From the NCBI GenBank assembly GCA_002498365.1, contig DAHB01000002.1, forward strand, positions 173,886 to 237,885: a DNA stretch of 64,000 nt, read 5' to 3'. Every line of letters starts with the position of its first letter. The stretch's first letter is position 1. Below the pieces are notes generated by a model, which searched no databases, had not been told where the DNA came from, and saw only the letters and a list, made by a program, of their open reading frames with translations. The translations under genes were made by a program, and so were the position numbers. Below, one piece after another: positions 24,545 through 33,500 of this stretch. The stretch is from Methanomassiliicoccaceae archaeon UBA421. GTDB lineage: Archaea > Thermoplasmatota > Thermoplasmata > Methanomassiliicoccales > Methanomethylophilaceae.

Positions 24545-25222
24545 ATGGAAAATGACGGACTTCAGGAGAGATTCAGGAAAGTCGGAAAAAAGCACGGATA
24601 CGAGACGGTGAACGCGGAATTCGTATCGTTCAAGGAATTCAAGGTGCGCTGGCAGCGCTCATACAAATGGGCGGACTTCAAGGTATCCGACTACATGGCG
24701 GACGCTCCGCCCGAGGTGATAGAGGGTTTGGCATCGACGCTTTTCGCAAGGATATGCGGAAAGGGGGACCCGGACTTCTCGGAAGAGATGTGCAAATGGG
24801 TAACCGCACCTGATTTTTCGAGATATAAACAGCCTACGTACCTGAGAAGGAGCAGAAACCTCTCCCGGTCCCGCCAGGGACAGCACAGGGACCTCGGCGA
24901 ATGCTATCGGAGGCTCATCGATGCGGGCCTGGCGCAGGACGATCCGGGCTTATTCCTTTCATGGACCAAGGAGCCCAACGTGCGGAAGGTGGGCTACTGT
25001 TCGGTCCTAATGAAGGTGGTCGCGATATCCTCTGCGCTGGACAGCCCGGAGGTCCCGGAATTCGTCGCGGACTACGTAATGTACCATGAGCTGTGCCACA
25101 TCATGATCGGTTTCGACCCATCCTCGGAAAAACACGGAATCGAATTCGCGGAGCTGGAGTCCAAATATCCCCGTCAGAAAGAGGCCGAGGACTGGCTGAG
25201 GAGACTTTGCATGTATCTATGA
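24545..25222 (+). CDS. HExxH zinc metalloprotease-like protein (SprT/WLM-type)
   Basis: 225 aa with the zinc-binding motif HELCH at residues 181-185 (YHELCHIMIGFDP) and a downstream acidic HGIEFAELE that may give the third ligand. The N-terminal half is basic (YLRRSRNLSRSRQGQ). It resembles SprT- or YgjP-like minimal metalloproteases; the exact family is uncertain. Shine-Dalgarno AAGGAG precedes the ATG. Monocistronic: a GC-rich terminator-like hairpin follows. Confidence 0.7.
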   Translation: MENDGLQERFRKVGKKHGYETVNAEFVSFKEFKVRWQRSYKWADFKVSDYMADAPPEVIEGLASTLFARICGKGDPDFSEEMCKWVTAPDFSRYKQPTYLRRSRNLSRSRQGQHRDLGECYRRLIDAGLAQDDPGLFLSWTKEPNVRKVGYCSVLMKVVAISSALDSPEVPEFVADYVMYHELCHIMIGFDPSSEKHGIEFAELESKYPRQKEAEDWLRRLCMYL

Positions 25223-25230
25223 AGAACGGC

Positions 25231-25462
25231 CCCGGGGGCGGGTGTCCCCCGGGCGCTAACACGCCTTTTCACAGTCCGGCGGTGACGCCGGCCTCGAAGC
25301 ACTGACTTACGCCGGGGGTATGTGTCGGACCCTGCGTTGTCTTCCGGTCATCGCAACGATGACACATCGCATCTCCCGCAAGTTCCCAAATTTGGTACAG
25401 GGCCGCTGTTCGCCGACCCGTGCTCATGGCGTTCACGTATCGCGCCCCTCCGCCGGTCCGGC
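25231..25462. other. GC-rich array of hairpins between metalloprotease and ferritin genes
   Basis: The 354-base gap contains four perfect or near-perfect stems. CCCGGGGG/CCCCCGGG (25231-25253) is probably the terminator of the upstream gene. The others are CCGGCG-GTGA-CGCCGG (25276-25291), ATGTGTC/GACACAT (25320-25326 with 25361-25367) with an inner CGTTG/CAACG, and CCGCC/GGCGG (25448-25462). A minus-strand TATA (TTTATAAA, about 25481-25488) would start a transcript near 25457 running through all of them. This could be a structured RNA; no family recognised. Confidence 0.35.
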
Positions 25463-25522
25463 GGTCACGCTAAGATATATTCGTTTATAAAGGATTATGC
25501 CGGGCCCGTAGTTCGAAGACGG

Positions 25523-25529
25523 TTATATA
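25523..25529 (+). promoter_or_regulatory. TATA box of ferritin
   Basis: TTATATA lies 48-54 bp before the ferritin ATG, predicting a start near 25553 and a leader of about 24 nt that contains the GAGGAG ribosome-binding site. Confidence 0.55.
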
Positions 25530-25576
25530 CGCACCCTGCCATACTTTTACAGGCGGAAACGCCGAGGAGCAGAAGC

Positions 25577-26071
25577 ATGATATCAGAAAAAGTGGTAAAG
25601 GCCGTAAACGACCAGATAAACATGGAGTATTATTCCGCGTTCCTGTACCTCGGGATGTCCAACGAGATGGACGCAAAGGGCTACAGGGGATACGGGAAGT
25701 GGCTGTTTCTCCAATATAAGGAGGAGATGGAGCACGCCGAAAAGTTCATCGGCTTCCTGCAGACCAGGGGTGCCGAGCCGGTCCTCTCGACCATAAATGC
25801 CCCCGGCAAGGTGCCGTCCGTGCCTTTGGACGTCGCCAAGGCGGCGTACGAGCACGAAATGAAGGTCTCCGCATCCATAGACAAAATATATGAATTGGCG
25901 AACAAAGAGGGGGACCACGCTTCGGCGTCCTTCCTCAAGTGGTTCATAGACGAGCAGGTCGAGGAAGAGGAGAACACAAGGAACATAATCGACATGTTCG
26001 GGGCGGCGGGGAAGGATGTGAACGCGTTGTTCGCGATCGACCACCATCTCGGCAAGAGAGAGGACGAGTAA
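25577..26071 (+). CDS. Ferritin (non-heme, FtnA-type)
   Basis: 164-aa four-helix iron-storage protein. Ferroxidase residues are visible in NMEYYSAFLYLGMSNEMD (Glu, Tyr), in KEEMEHAEKFIGF (the ExxH pair on helix B) and in FIDEQVEEEENTRNII (EQVEEE on helix C/D). Start ATG 25577 has GAGGAG 5-10 nt upstream; an in-frame open extension back to 25322 crosses the TATA box and is not real. Usually induced by iron or oxidative stress; no regulator site was identified. Confidence 0.93.
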   Translation: MISEKVVKAVNDQINMEYYSAFLYLGMSNEMDAKGYRGYGKWLFLQYKEEMEHAEKFIGFLQTRGAEPVLSTINAPGKVPSVPLDVAKAAYEHEMKVSASIDKIYELANKEGDHASASFLKWFIDEQVEEEENTRNIIDMFGAAGKDVNALFAIDHHLGKREDE

Positions 26072-26104
26072 CTTCACAGCAGTCGCCGTGCTCAATACCC
26101 TTAA

Positions 26105-26145
26105 CGCTCACTGCATCGGCAGGCAGTGAGCGACTACATTTTTTG
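26105..26145 (+). terminator. Terminator hairpin after ferritin
   Basis: CGCTCACTGC (26105-26114) pairs perfectly with GCAGTGAGCG (26123-26132), 10 bp with an 8-nt loop, followed by ACTACATTTTTT. A clear intrinsic-type terminator 34 bp after the ferritin stop. Confidence 0.75.
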
Positions 26146-26220
26146 ACGTATCTTCGTTGCGTTAAATGCCGTTGCCCATCATTTTTTACTACAATTGACG
26201 TAAAATTACCGCATTTTGCA

Positions 26221-26304
26221 GAAAAACAGCGTTTTTTCTACGATTTCCGAATATATAATACTGTAATTCGTACATATAATCTAAAAATACAGTAAGGTTT
26301 ATAG
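26221..26304 (+). promoter_or_regulatory. Promoter and putative operators of the acetyl-CoA synthetase gene
   Basis: TATA TTTATAG (26298-26304) is centred 27 bp before the ATG at 26328, so the mRNA is probably leaderless. Upstream an inverted repeat TACTGTA (26259-26265) / TACAGTA (26288-26294) encloses ATTCGTAC (26266-26273), the same 8-mer found twice in the porC upstream region. GAAAAA/TTTTTTC (26221-26238) forms another stem. A shared regulator is inferred. Confidence 0.45.
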
Positions 26305-26327
26305 CGATTAATTATCTACTCCCCCCT

Positions 26328-28421
26328 ATGAGCGACTTTCTCAGTCCCAAGTCGGTGGCCATTATAGGCGCTTCTACCGACGAGACAAAGCTTGGCGGAA
26401 TGCTGTTGAAAAACATGATAACCGCTAAATTCGACGGCGAACTGTACCCGGTCAACCCGAAGGGCGGGCTGATACAGGGAGTGAAGGCATACACGTCCTT
26501 CGAAGAGATCGGGAAGGCGGTGGACATCGCCGTGATAGCGGTCAAGGCCCCCTTTGTGGCCGAGGAGATAGAAAAAGTAGGAAAATCCGGCACCAAGTAC
26601 GTGAGCATCCTCACCGCCGGTTTCAAAGAGGCAGGTCCCGAAGGCGAGAAGCTTGAAGAGGAACTGAAAGCCACCGCCAAGAAATACGGCGTCAGGATCT
26701 TCGGTCCGAACAGCTTCGGTATAATGAACCCCAAGGGAAAGGTCAACACGACCTTTGCGCACCTCCTGCCCAGGGTGGGAAACGTGTCGGTCATGTCCCA
26801 GTCCGGTGCCTTCGGTTCTTCCATCATAGACTGGGCCATAGGTCAGAAGATCGGGTTCAGCAAATTCATCACGTACGGCAACAAGTGCGACATGAGCGAG
26901 GCCGATATGGTGCCCATACTCTGCGAGGACCCGGACACCAAGGTCATCGGAATGTACATAGAGGGAGTGGACAACGGAAGAGAGCTCCTGGAGTCCATGC
27001 AGAACGTCAAGACCAAGAAGCCGATAGTCGCATTCAAGTCGGGAAGGACCGCGGCGGGCTCTGCAGCGGCTTCTTCGCATACCGGTTCTCTTGCCGGCGC
27101 AGACTCCGTGTACGACGTCATATTCGAGAAGCTGAACGTCTACAGGGCCATGGACGCTGACGAGTTCTTCGACGCGCTCAGCGTATTCAGCACCTGCAGC
27201 GATATGAAGAAGGACGGAATAGCGATCATCACGAACGCGGGAGGCCTCGGCGTCATGTCTGCGGACGCGACTTTCGATGCACCCCACATAGGGGCGGCGA
27301 AGCTGAAGGAGGAGACCCTCAAAGAGCTGGTCGACAGAGTGCCGACCATCGCAGGGCTCACGAACCCGATCGATGTCAGAGGTGACGCAAAGCCCGAATA
27401 CTTCAAGCACGCCATCGAGGCCGTCATCAAAGACCCAAGCGTCGGCGGGCTGGTCATAATGGGATCTCCCCTGGACTTCGCGGACCTCGAGGCTATAGCC
27501 GAGATGATCGTGGAAATGAGGGACGACATACCTGTGCCCACAACAGTCTGTTTCGCGGGCGGATACAAGTGCGAGAAGGCCCTTAACATACTCAGGGAAG
27601 GCCTCATCCCCACATTCCCAACTCCCGACAGGGCGGTCCGCGCGCTGTCCATACTCAGAGGATACACCCTCCGCAAGGAAGCCGCGGCCACACCTCTCAA
27701 GATGCCGAAGATATCGGGCGGAAGGGACGCCGTAAAGAAGATAATCGCAAAGGCCGAGGGCGAAGGAAGGAAGGCCCTGACCGAAGCGGAAGGGAAGCAG
27801 ATCTTCAAAGCATACGGGGTCCCGATCCCCGGCGAAGCTTCCGTGAAGACCGCCGAGGAAGCGGTCAAAGAGAGCTCCAAGATCGGATATCTCGTGGTCA
27901 TGAAGATCCTGTCCCCGGACATCGCCCACAAGACGGATGTCGGAGGGGTCGTCGTCGGCGTCAAGAACGATGCGGAGGCCAAAGCGGCGTTCGACAAGAT
28001 CATGGCATCATGCAAGAAGGCCAAGCCCGAGGCGAGGCTGGACGGCGTCTCGATCCAGCAGATGGTCTCCGGAGAAGAGGTCATCCTGTCAATGATACGC
28101 GACGTGCAGTTCGGTCCTGTGGTTTCCTTCGGTCTGGGAGGAATATTCGTCGAGATACTGGGCGAGATATCCCAGTCCCACGCGACCATGACGGAAGAAC
28201 AGATGGACGGCATGGTCAGCTCCACGAAGGCATACAGGCTCCTGTCCGGCGCGAGAGGCGCCGAACCATCCGATATCGATGCGATAAAGGACGCGATAAG
28301 GAGGATAGCCCTGATCGCCCTCGAGAACCCCGAGATCCACGAGCTGGAGATCAACCCGGTCATCGTCGGAAAGAAGGGCAAGGGCTGCTGGGCCGTCGAC
28401 GCCCTCTGCACCCTGAACTGA
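26328..28421 (+). CDS. acd: ADP-forming acetate--CoA ligase, fused alpha-beta
   Basis: Acetyl-CoA (or acyl-CoA) + ADP + Pi to acid + CoA + ATP: substrate-level ATP formation or acetate activation. 697 aa. N-terminal CoA-binding domain (PKSVAIIGASTDETKLGGML), succinyl-CoA-synthetase-like domains with the phosphorylated His251 in SSHTGSLAGAD, then a C-terminal ATP-grasp (beta) domain from about residue 470 (EAEGKQIFKAYGVPIPGE; ending ELEINPVIVG). Alpha and beta are fused in one chain. Substrate range cannot be read from sequence. With POR it links pyruvate, acetyl-CoA and acetate. Confidence 0.93.
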   Translation: MSDFLSPKSVAIIGASTDETKLGGMLLKNMITAKFDGELYPVNPKGGLIQGVKAYTSFEEIGKAVDIAVIAVKAPFVAEEIEKVGKSGTKYVSILTAGFKEAGPEGEKLEEELKATAKKYGVRIFGPNSFGIMNPKGKVNTTFAHLLPRVGNVSVMSQSGAFGSSIIDWAIGQKIGFSKFITYGNKCDMSEADMVPILCEDPDTKVIGMYIEGVDNGRELLESMQNVKTKKPIVAFKSGRTAAGSAAASSHTGSLAGADSVYDVIFEKLNVYRAMDADEFFDALSVFSTCSDMKKDGIAIITNAGGLGVMSADATFDAPHIGAAKLKEETLKELVDRVPTIAGLTNPIDVRGDAKPEYFKHAIEAVIKDPSVGGLVIMGSPLDFADLEAIAEMIVEMRDDIPVPTTVCFAGGYKCEKALNILREGLIPTFPTPDRAVRALSILRGYTLRKEAAATPLKMPKISGGRDAVKKIIAKAEGEGRKALTEAEGKQIFKAYGVPIPGEASVKTAEEAVKESSKIGYLVVMKILSPDIAHKTDVGGVVVGVKNDAEAKAAFDKIMASCKKAKPEARLDGVSIQQMVSGEEVILSMIRDVQFGPVVSFGLGGIFVEILGEISQSHATMTEEQMDGMVSSTKAYRLLSGARGAEPSDIDAIKDAIRRIALIALENPEIHELEINPVIVGKKGKGCWAVDALCTLN

Positions 28422-28430
28422 AATTATTTT

Positions 28431-28448
28431 CCCCGGCGCAAGCCGGGG
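28431..28448 (+). terminator. Hairpin with GCAA tetraloop after acd
   Basis: CCCCGGC-GCAA-GCCGGGG, a 7-bp GC stem closed by a stable GNRA tetraloop, 10 bp after the acd stop; an ATATTTT run follows. Confidence 0.55.
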
Positions 28449-28501
28449 GGCCCTATATTTTCCGCGGAACAGTTTAATTCAACGTGTGAGATGCATGTGG
28501 G

Positions 28502-29299
28502 ATGACTTCGGAACTTGTATTCGTGGGACTCGGCATGAGCGGCACCGGCGGAATGACGGTCGATGCGTTGGCGGCTCTGAAAGAATGCGACAAGATTTAT
28601 GCCGAATTCTACACATCGACGCTCATAGGCGCCAAGATAGACGACCTCGAGAAGGCAGTAGGCAGGCACATCGACGTCCTGTACCGCTCCCAGGTGGAAG
28701 AGGAAGACAGTATAATCGAGGACGCGAAGAAGATGAGTGTGGGATTCGTCACCGCCGGAGATACGATGCTGGCGACGACGCACGTCGATCTAAGGATACA
28801 GGCAAAGGAGGCCGGCATACCCGTCCGCATCTTCCACGGAGTATCCATATTCACGGCATGCCCCAGCTCCCTGGGGCTCCAGCCTTACAAATTCGGTCGC
28901 ACCGTGACGCTGCCGTTCTACGAGATGAACTACCGTCCCAAGTCCCCGTATGACAACATATTGGAAAATAAGGTCCGCGGGCTCCACACGATGGTCCTGC
29001 TGGACATAAGGGAGTCGGAAGGCAGGTATATGACCGCCCGGGAGGCCATAGAGTGGCTATTGGAAGGGGAAGCGCAGTGGGGCGAAGGCCTCATCGACGA
29101 CAGGACCCTTCTGTGCGTGGCATCCAAGGTAGGGTCCCCCGACGAGAAGATCACCGCCGGATATCCCCGAGACCTCCTGAAAATGGACCTGGGCTCGCCG
29201 CTTTTCACGCTTGTCCTGCCCGGAGACCTGCATTTCATGGAAGCTTATTCGCTAGTGTACTTCGCAGGCGCGCCGGAAGAAATAATCGATGAAGAGTGA
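28502..29299 (+). CDS. dphB: Diphthine synthase
   Basis: SAM-dependent methyltransferase of diphthamide synthesis on archaeal EF-2. 265 aa of the tetrapyrrole-methylase fold: LVFVGLGMSGTGGMTVDAL at the start, SVGFVTAGDTMLATTHVDL (GD loop) and IFHGVSIFTACPSSLGLQPYKFG. The TATA-like GTTTAATTC around 28471-28479 is about 27 bp before the ATG, so leaderless. The stop overlaps the GTG of the next gene. Confidence 0.95.
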   Translation: MTSELVFVGLGMSGTGGMTVDALAALKECDKIYAEFYTSTLIGAKIDDLEKAVGRHIDVLYRSQVEEEDSIIEDAKKMSVGFVTAGDTMLATTHVDLRIQAKEAGIPVRIFHGVSIFTACPSSLGLQPYKFGRTVTLPFYEMNYRPKSPYDNILENKVRGLHTMVLLDIRESEGRYMTAREAIEWLLEGEAQWGEGLIDDRTLLCVASKVGSPDEKITAGYPRDLLKMDLGSPLFTLVLPGDLHFMEAYSLVYFAGAPEEIIDEE

Positions 29300-30306
29300 A
29301 AGGCGTGCCTAAATGTATCAGGGTCGATAAGAGAGAAGGCGAAGAGGTAAGGAATCGTCTCGCCGACTCCGGTCTTTTGGACACCAAGCACAAGATCGCC
29401 AGGCACGGAGAGCATCTAGACATTCCCGTGCTCTGCGATTCGTTCGAAGGCCGGGAGGCCTTCGATTCCGAGGCCGAAGAGACGGAAGGCCATACGACAG
29501 ACTACAAGGAGATATTGGACCTTCCGGACTGGCTCAACGAAGAGCTTCCGAGGTCTTACGACATCATCGGGGATGTGGCGATAATCAAGCTGTCCGATGC
29601 CTTGGTCCCGTACAGGGAACGCATCGGAGAGGCGATGATGGAAGCCACGCCCAGCCTTCGCGCGGTGATGTTGGACTCAGGCGTCAAAGGGGAGTTCAGG
29701 ATCAGGGAGCTTAAAAAGATCGCCGGCACCGGAACTTCCGAGACGGTCCATAAGGAATTCGGCGTAAGAATGACCGTGGACCCCTCCCTGGTGTATTTCA
29801 ACCCGAGGCTGGCGACCGAAAGGGCGAGGGTCGCCCTGTCCGTGAAGGACGGGGAGAAGATAATAGACATGTTCGCGGGCGTGGCTCCATTTCCGCTTGT
29901 GATATCGAAACTGGCCCGTCCCGAGGTCATCTACGCCGTAGATCTGAATCCGGAGGCGGAGAGGTTCATGAGGACCAACATCGAAAACAATCATGCAGGG
30001 GACATCGTCCCGATCATAGGCGACGCGCGTTCGGCCGTAAAGGGCCTGCCCAAGGCCGACCGCATAATAATGAACCTGCCTCAATCATCCGATGATTTTC
30101 TCGATTCTGCGCTGGAGGCCGCCAAGGTCGGTGCCGTGATACATATGCACCGCGTGCTAGAAAGGGCCGAAGCGGAAACATTCGCCGAGAAGCTCACCGA
30201 AAGGATGAGGTCGGCCGGTCACAACATCCGCATAACCAGGACATCCGAGCTCAAGACATACTCTCCCAGCATGAGCGTCTATGTCTTTGACATAGTGAAG
30301 GATTAA
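29296..30306 (+). CDS. trm5: tRNA (guanine37-N1)-methyltransferase Trm5
   Basis: Makes m1G37 next to the anticodon, preventing frameshifts; the class II archaeal/eukaryotic enzyme unlike bacterial TrmD. 336 aa: N-terminal D1/D2 domains, SAM-binding IIDMFAGVAPFPLVISKLA, then IIMNLPQSSDDFLDSAL with the NLP motif. Starts with GTG in a 4-bp overlap (GTGA) with dphB, so two translation-related genes are coupled. The 3' end overlaps dcd tail to tail by 4 bp. Confidence 0.92.
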   Translation: MKGVPKCIRVDKREGEEVRNRLADSGLLDTKHKIARHGEHLDIPVLCDSFEGREAFDSEAEETEGHTTDYKEILDLPDWLNEELPRSYDIIGDVAIIKLSDALVPYRERIGEAMMEATPSLRAVMLDSGVKGEFRIRELKKIAGTGTSETVHKEFGVRMTVDPSLVYFNPRLATERARVALSVKDGEKIIDMFAGVAPFPLVISKLARPEVIYAVDLNPEAERFMRTNIENNHAGDIVPIIGDARSAVKGLPKADRIIMNLPQSSDDFLDSALEAAKVGAVIHMHRVLERAEAETFAEKLTERMRSAGHNIRITRTSELKTYSPSMSVYVFDIVKD

Positions 30307-30794
30307 TTCTTCTTCACCGGTTCCAGTGTTACGCCGGTCTGACCCTGGTAGTTCCCGCTTCGCTTGGAATAGTCCTTTCCGGAATTGGACGAGAGCGACT
30401 CGAATATCATCTGGCAGAATCTTTCCCCTATAGGGATCTCCACGACCTCGTCGGTGGCGTTGTATGCTCCAAGGGTGAGGGTGCCTTCGAATCCCGCGTC
30501 GATCTTCCCGAACGCCCCCATTATGCCCTTTCGTATCCAGGTGGTCCTCAGCCACAGCTGCGCGCACAGGTCGGAGGGCAGACGTACCCTCTCGAGGGTT
30601 GACACGTAGAACATGGTCCTCGGAGGTATGGCCGCTACCCCGTGTGACTTCACTTCCGGATTCCCGCGTACCGAGATCTCGGATATCCTGAGGTCGTATC
30701 CGTTGGGAGTGAGGCCCTTCTCGGAGAACTCGCTGATCCCGAGATAGCCTGTGCTCAATCCGTGTGCGATGTCGATGTCCGAAAGAACTGTCAT
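30303..30794 (-). CDS. dcd: dCTP deaminase / dUTPase-like protein
   Basis: 163-aa trimeric dCTP deaminase-fold protein feeding dUMP/dTTP synthesis. The core reads DLCAQLWLRTTWIRKGIMGA followed by KIDAGFEGTLTLGAYN, where the acidic Asp/Glu and the GFEG motif form the active site, and PIGERFCQMIFESL. The usual R-S-S-x-x-R motif is altered to R-T-T-W-I-R. Whether the protein is a mono- or bifunctional deaminase/diphosphatase cannot be decided. Convergent with trm5. Confidence 0.85.
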   Translation of the reverse strand: MTVLSDIDIAHGLSTGYLGISEFSEKGLTPNGYDLRISEISVRGNPEVKSHGVAAIPPRTMFYVSTLERVRLPSDLCAQLWLRTTWIRKGIMGAFGKIDAGFEGTLTLGAYNATDEVVEIPIGERFCQMIFESLSSNSGKDYSKRSGNYQGQTGVTLEPVKKN

Positions 30795-30828
30795 GATAAA
30801 GGGAATGCGAAGCCAATATTAATGTGTG

Positions 30829-31623
30829 TTAGAACGAGTCCAAGCTGCCCCTGTTCCTTGAGATCTTTTCGAAGAAACCGAATATGAACCAGGCGGCGGT
30901 AAGGTATATCGCCCCGAGCAGCGTCATAACCAGAAGGGGCTCCGCCATCATAGTCAGGGCGGACCCGCCCACGGCCGACCTGGTGGCCTCCACCGCATAC
31001 GTCAGGGGCATCCCGTAGGAGAACGTCTGGAGCCATCCCGGGAGATACGAAACGGGGAAGTTGACCCCGCAGATTAGCAGCCCGATGTATCCGAAAAGAT
31101 TAGCCAGGATCGCGGAGGTCCTGAGATAAATCCCTATGCTGCCTATCGCAAGCCCCATTCCCGCCAGCGAAAGACATGTAAGAACGCATATCAAAGCTAT
31201 GGCGCCGACGTTCGCCGAGCTGAAATCGACTCCGAAGAGGAAGGCGGCGTAGAAAAGCGAGACGGACACGGAGACGAATCCGGTGGATATGCTGAACAAT
31301 GACTTCCCGAAGAAGATGAAGAACAGCCGGGACGGGGAGGAAAGTATCGGTTCCAGGGTGCCGGTGTGCTTCTCGGTCCCGGATATGTTTGTGGCCGAAT
31401 ACAGTGTCGAAGTGGAAACGCTCTGTACAACGTTTCCGATTATCACATACTCGGGGCTCACATCCGGGTTCCCCACGTATGAGGCGAGAAGGAAGAAGAA
31501 GTACATGCTGAACAGATTCGTGCACATTATCACCAGCATTCTGGTAGCGGGATGGACGATGGTGAATTTCGATATGAAGTCGCTCTTGGCGGAAGTGGCT
31601 ATGATCCTGAGGGTCCCGGTCAT
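30829..31623 (-). CDS. ABC-2 type transporter permease (second)
   Basis: 264 aa with six predicted membrane helices and the ABC-2 layout: an N-terminal cytosolic stretch, HPATRMLVIMCTNLFSMYFF as helix 1, the coupling segment GTEKHTGTLEPILSSPSRLF, and four C-terminal helices. Starts 1 bp after the preceding permease gene. Together with that gene and the ATPase it forms a DrrAB-like exporter with two different permease chains. The cargo (lipid, drug, peptide or glycan) is unknown. Confidence 0.85.
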   Translation of the reverse strand: MTGTLRIIATSAKSDFISKFTIVHPATRMLVIMCTNLFSMYFFFLLASYVGNPDVSPEYVIIGNVVQSVSTSTLYSATNISGTEKHTGTLEPILSSPSRLFFIFFGKSLFSISTGFVSVSVSLFYAAFLFGVDFSSANVGAIALICVLTCLSLAGMGLAIGSIGIYLRTSAILANLFGYIGLLICGVNFPVSYLPGWLQTFSYGMPLTYAVEATRSAVGGSALTMMAEPLLVMTLLGAIYLTAAWFIFGFFEKISRNRGSLDSF

Positions 31624-31624
31624 A

Positions 31625-32422
31625 TCAATACCTCGTTGCAGTCCCGTCTATCAGGACCTTGCGTTCGACATACAGCATGACGACATAAGCGGAAAATATA
31701 AAGACGATCGAAAGTGCCACACACATCAAAACGTCCGTAATCAGAGACATCCCGAGCATTCCTCCATATCCTTCAAGGGCGGAATACTTGATCGCGTCGA
31801 CGCCCCATGTCGGAGCCAGAGCCAGGGACGCGGGCTGCATCCATGCCGGAAGCATGGATATGGGCACCAGTGCGCCGCTCATGACGTAGATCGGATATTC
31901 TAGCACAGAGGATATAGTGCCACCCTTTCTCGTCAGGACGAAAAGGGTCGAGATGAGAAGCCCGACCGATGACAAAGAGAGCATCGCCATCAGAAGTGCC
32001 AGGAAGAACAATAACGGGTTCTGTACGTTAAGTCCGGCACCGAACATCACCTCTGCTATGGCGAAAACGATGAAGGCGTTGAGAAGACCGATGAGAGTAC
32101 TCCAGAGGGATCTTCCGATGAGCACGTATATTATCCTGGTACCGGAACCTAGCATGGGCTCGAAAGTACCGTTGATCCTGTCGAAAGAAACGCTGGTGCT
32201 TGAAGAGAACAGGGAATTGGCCCACATGCCCAGAACCCCGCCGCCCAAAACGGCCTGGAGCACAACTGGCCCCTCGATAGACGTGCCGCCTGAGCTGAGG
32301 AAGATCATGACCATGGAAAGAAGGAAAGGAGAAATCAGGCTTGGAATTATCCACTGGGGGTCGGCGAAGAACTGTACCGCCTGCTGTTTGAATCCCGCGG
32401 ATACCGCCCTGGCGCTCATCAC
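31625..32422 (-). CDS. ABC-2 type transporter permease (first)
   Basis: 265 aa, paralogous in layout to the next gene: FADPQWIIPSLISPFLLSMV as helix 1, DRINGTFEPMLGSGTRIIYV as the coupling helix region and four further helices. The ATG overlaps the ATPase stop by 4 bp. Two distinct permeases suggest a heterodimeric channel. Confidence 0.85.
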   Translation of the reverse strand: MMSARAVSAGFKQQAVQFFADPQWIIPSLISPFLLSMVMIFLSSGGTSIEGPVVLQAVLGGGVLGMWANSLFSSSTSVSFDRINGTFEPMLGSGTRIIYVLIGRSLWSTLIGLLNAFIVFAIAEVMFGAGLNVQNPLLFFLALLMAMLSLSSVGLLISTLFVLTRKGGTISSVLEYPIYVMSGALVPISMLPAWMQPASLALAPTWGVDAIKYSALEGYGGMLGMSLITDVLMCVALSIVFIFSAYVVMLYVERKVLIDGTATRY

Positions 32423-33381
32423 TCATCTCCGCCTGTAAGTCTGATGTACGCATCCTCGAGGGTGGGCTCGTCCAGGCCGATCAACCTTATTCCGAACGGG
32501 CGGAACATGTCTTCGTGTGACCTTATGTCCGTCTTTCCCGAAGCGGAGGCGAAACGCGTATCATATCTGCCTCCGACGGTCCTGCTTGAAACCACGGTCA
32601 TGTCCGGATCGGAAACGAATCCTCCGAGCGCTTCGGAAGGGTCGCGGTCGGTGACTATGTGGATCACTGAAGAGTCGGAGACCATGTCCTTTATCTCACC
32701 CACCGTCCCCCTGCCCACGATCCTTCCCTTGGACAGGATGACCATGCGGTCGCAGAGCTCCTCGGCCTCGTACATGTAATGGGTGGTCAAGATTATCGTC
32801 TTGCCCGATCCGGAAAGGTCCCTTATCATAGATCTTACGCTTCTGGATATCTCCGGGTCTAGACCGATGGTGGGCTCGTCCATAAAAAGTAGCTCAGGGT
32901 CGTTAACCAGGGCTCTGGCTATGTGAAGACGCTGCTTCATCCCACGTGAGAAATCTTCGACCTTTATGTCGGCGGCTTTTAGAAGCCCGACCATTCCAAG
33001 AAGCTTCTGGCACATTTCTGGCTGTTCTCGTTTCGGGATTCCGTACAGGTCCGCAAAGAACTCCAGGTTCTGTTTTGCGGAGAGACGGTAATACAGTCCC
33101 CTGTCCCCTCCCGATACGACGTTGATCCTTTTCCTAAGCTCCATCACCGTACGGTCGTCGTCGATGTCGTACCCGAGCACGCGGGCGCTTCCCGACGTGG
33201 GGATGAGCAACGTTGAAAGCATTTTTATGGTAGTGGTCTTTCCAGCCCCGTTGGGGCCTAGGAGACCGAAAATCTCCCCTTGCCTGACATCAAAAGAAAT
33301 TCCTCCTACGGCTGTTTTCGTGGGGCGGCCCCGGGTCGAGAATTCTCTGACAAGGTCTTTCACTTCGATGACGGGTTTCAT
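32419..33381 (-). CDS. ABC transporter ATPase (DrrA/CcmA-like)
   Basis: 320-aa ATPase driving the two ABC-2 permeases. Walker A LLGPNGAGKTTTIKM, signature EDFSRGMKQRLHIARAL (FSRGM in place of LSGGQ, common in ABC-2 exporters), Walker B LLFMDEPTIGLDP, H-loop TTHYMYEAEELCD. A ~95-residue C-terminal regulatory tail follows. First gene of the three-gene operon, divergent from cobD; no strong TATA box is visible upstream, only an AT-rich patch near 33395-33415. Confidence 0.9.
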   Translation of the reverse strand: MKPVIEVKDLVREFSTRGRPTKTAVGGISFDVRQGEIFGLLGPNGAGKTTTIKMLSTLLIPTSGSARVLGYDIDDDRTVMELRKRINVVSGGDRGLYYRLSAKQNLEFFADLYGIPKREQPEMCQKLLGMVGLLKAADIKVEDFSRGMKQRLHIARALVNDPELLFMDEPTIGLDPEISRSVRSMIRDLSGSGKTIILTTHYMYEAEELCDRMVILSKGRIVGRGTVGEIKDMVSDSSVIHIVTDRDPSEALGGFVSDPDMTVVSSRTVGGRYDTRFASASGKTDIRSHEDMFRPFGIRLIGLDEPTLEDAYIRLTGGDE

Positions 33382-33471
33382 CGCAGGTTGTAATCGAATA
33401 CGATTATGAATTGTTATCTATCGTCCGGAGGATGTGGCAGACCTATATGGAGGGATGGACCATCCATATTA

Positions 33472-33478
33472 TTATATC
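33472..33478 (+). promoter_or_regulatory. TATA box of the cobamide operon
   Basis: TTATATC is centred 26 bp before the ATG at 33501, which fixes that start codon rather than upstream TTG/ATG candidates in the same frame. No cobalamin riboswitch-like sequence is present in 33382-33500. Confidence 0.6.
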
Positions 33479-33500
33479 CGATACTGGAGATACTCATGGG

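Noticed and set aside
25320..25367. H/ACA or SRP RNA
   Set aside because: The pocket geometry is wrong for H/ACA (2 nt on one side), and the GGAAG on the minus strand lacks the conserved SRP helix 8 context.
25322..25576. N-terminal extension of ferritin
   Set aside because: It contains the TATA box and ribosome-binding site and does not resemble ferritin; GC-rich DNA simply lacks stops.
33411..33500. Upstream TTG/ATG starts for cobD
   Set aside because: They lie on or before the TATA box and add residues absent from the aminotransferase family.
33382..33500. Cobalamin riboswitch before cobD
   Set aside because: The gap is only 119 bp, lacks any B12-box-like sequence, and the promoter appears leaderless.
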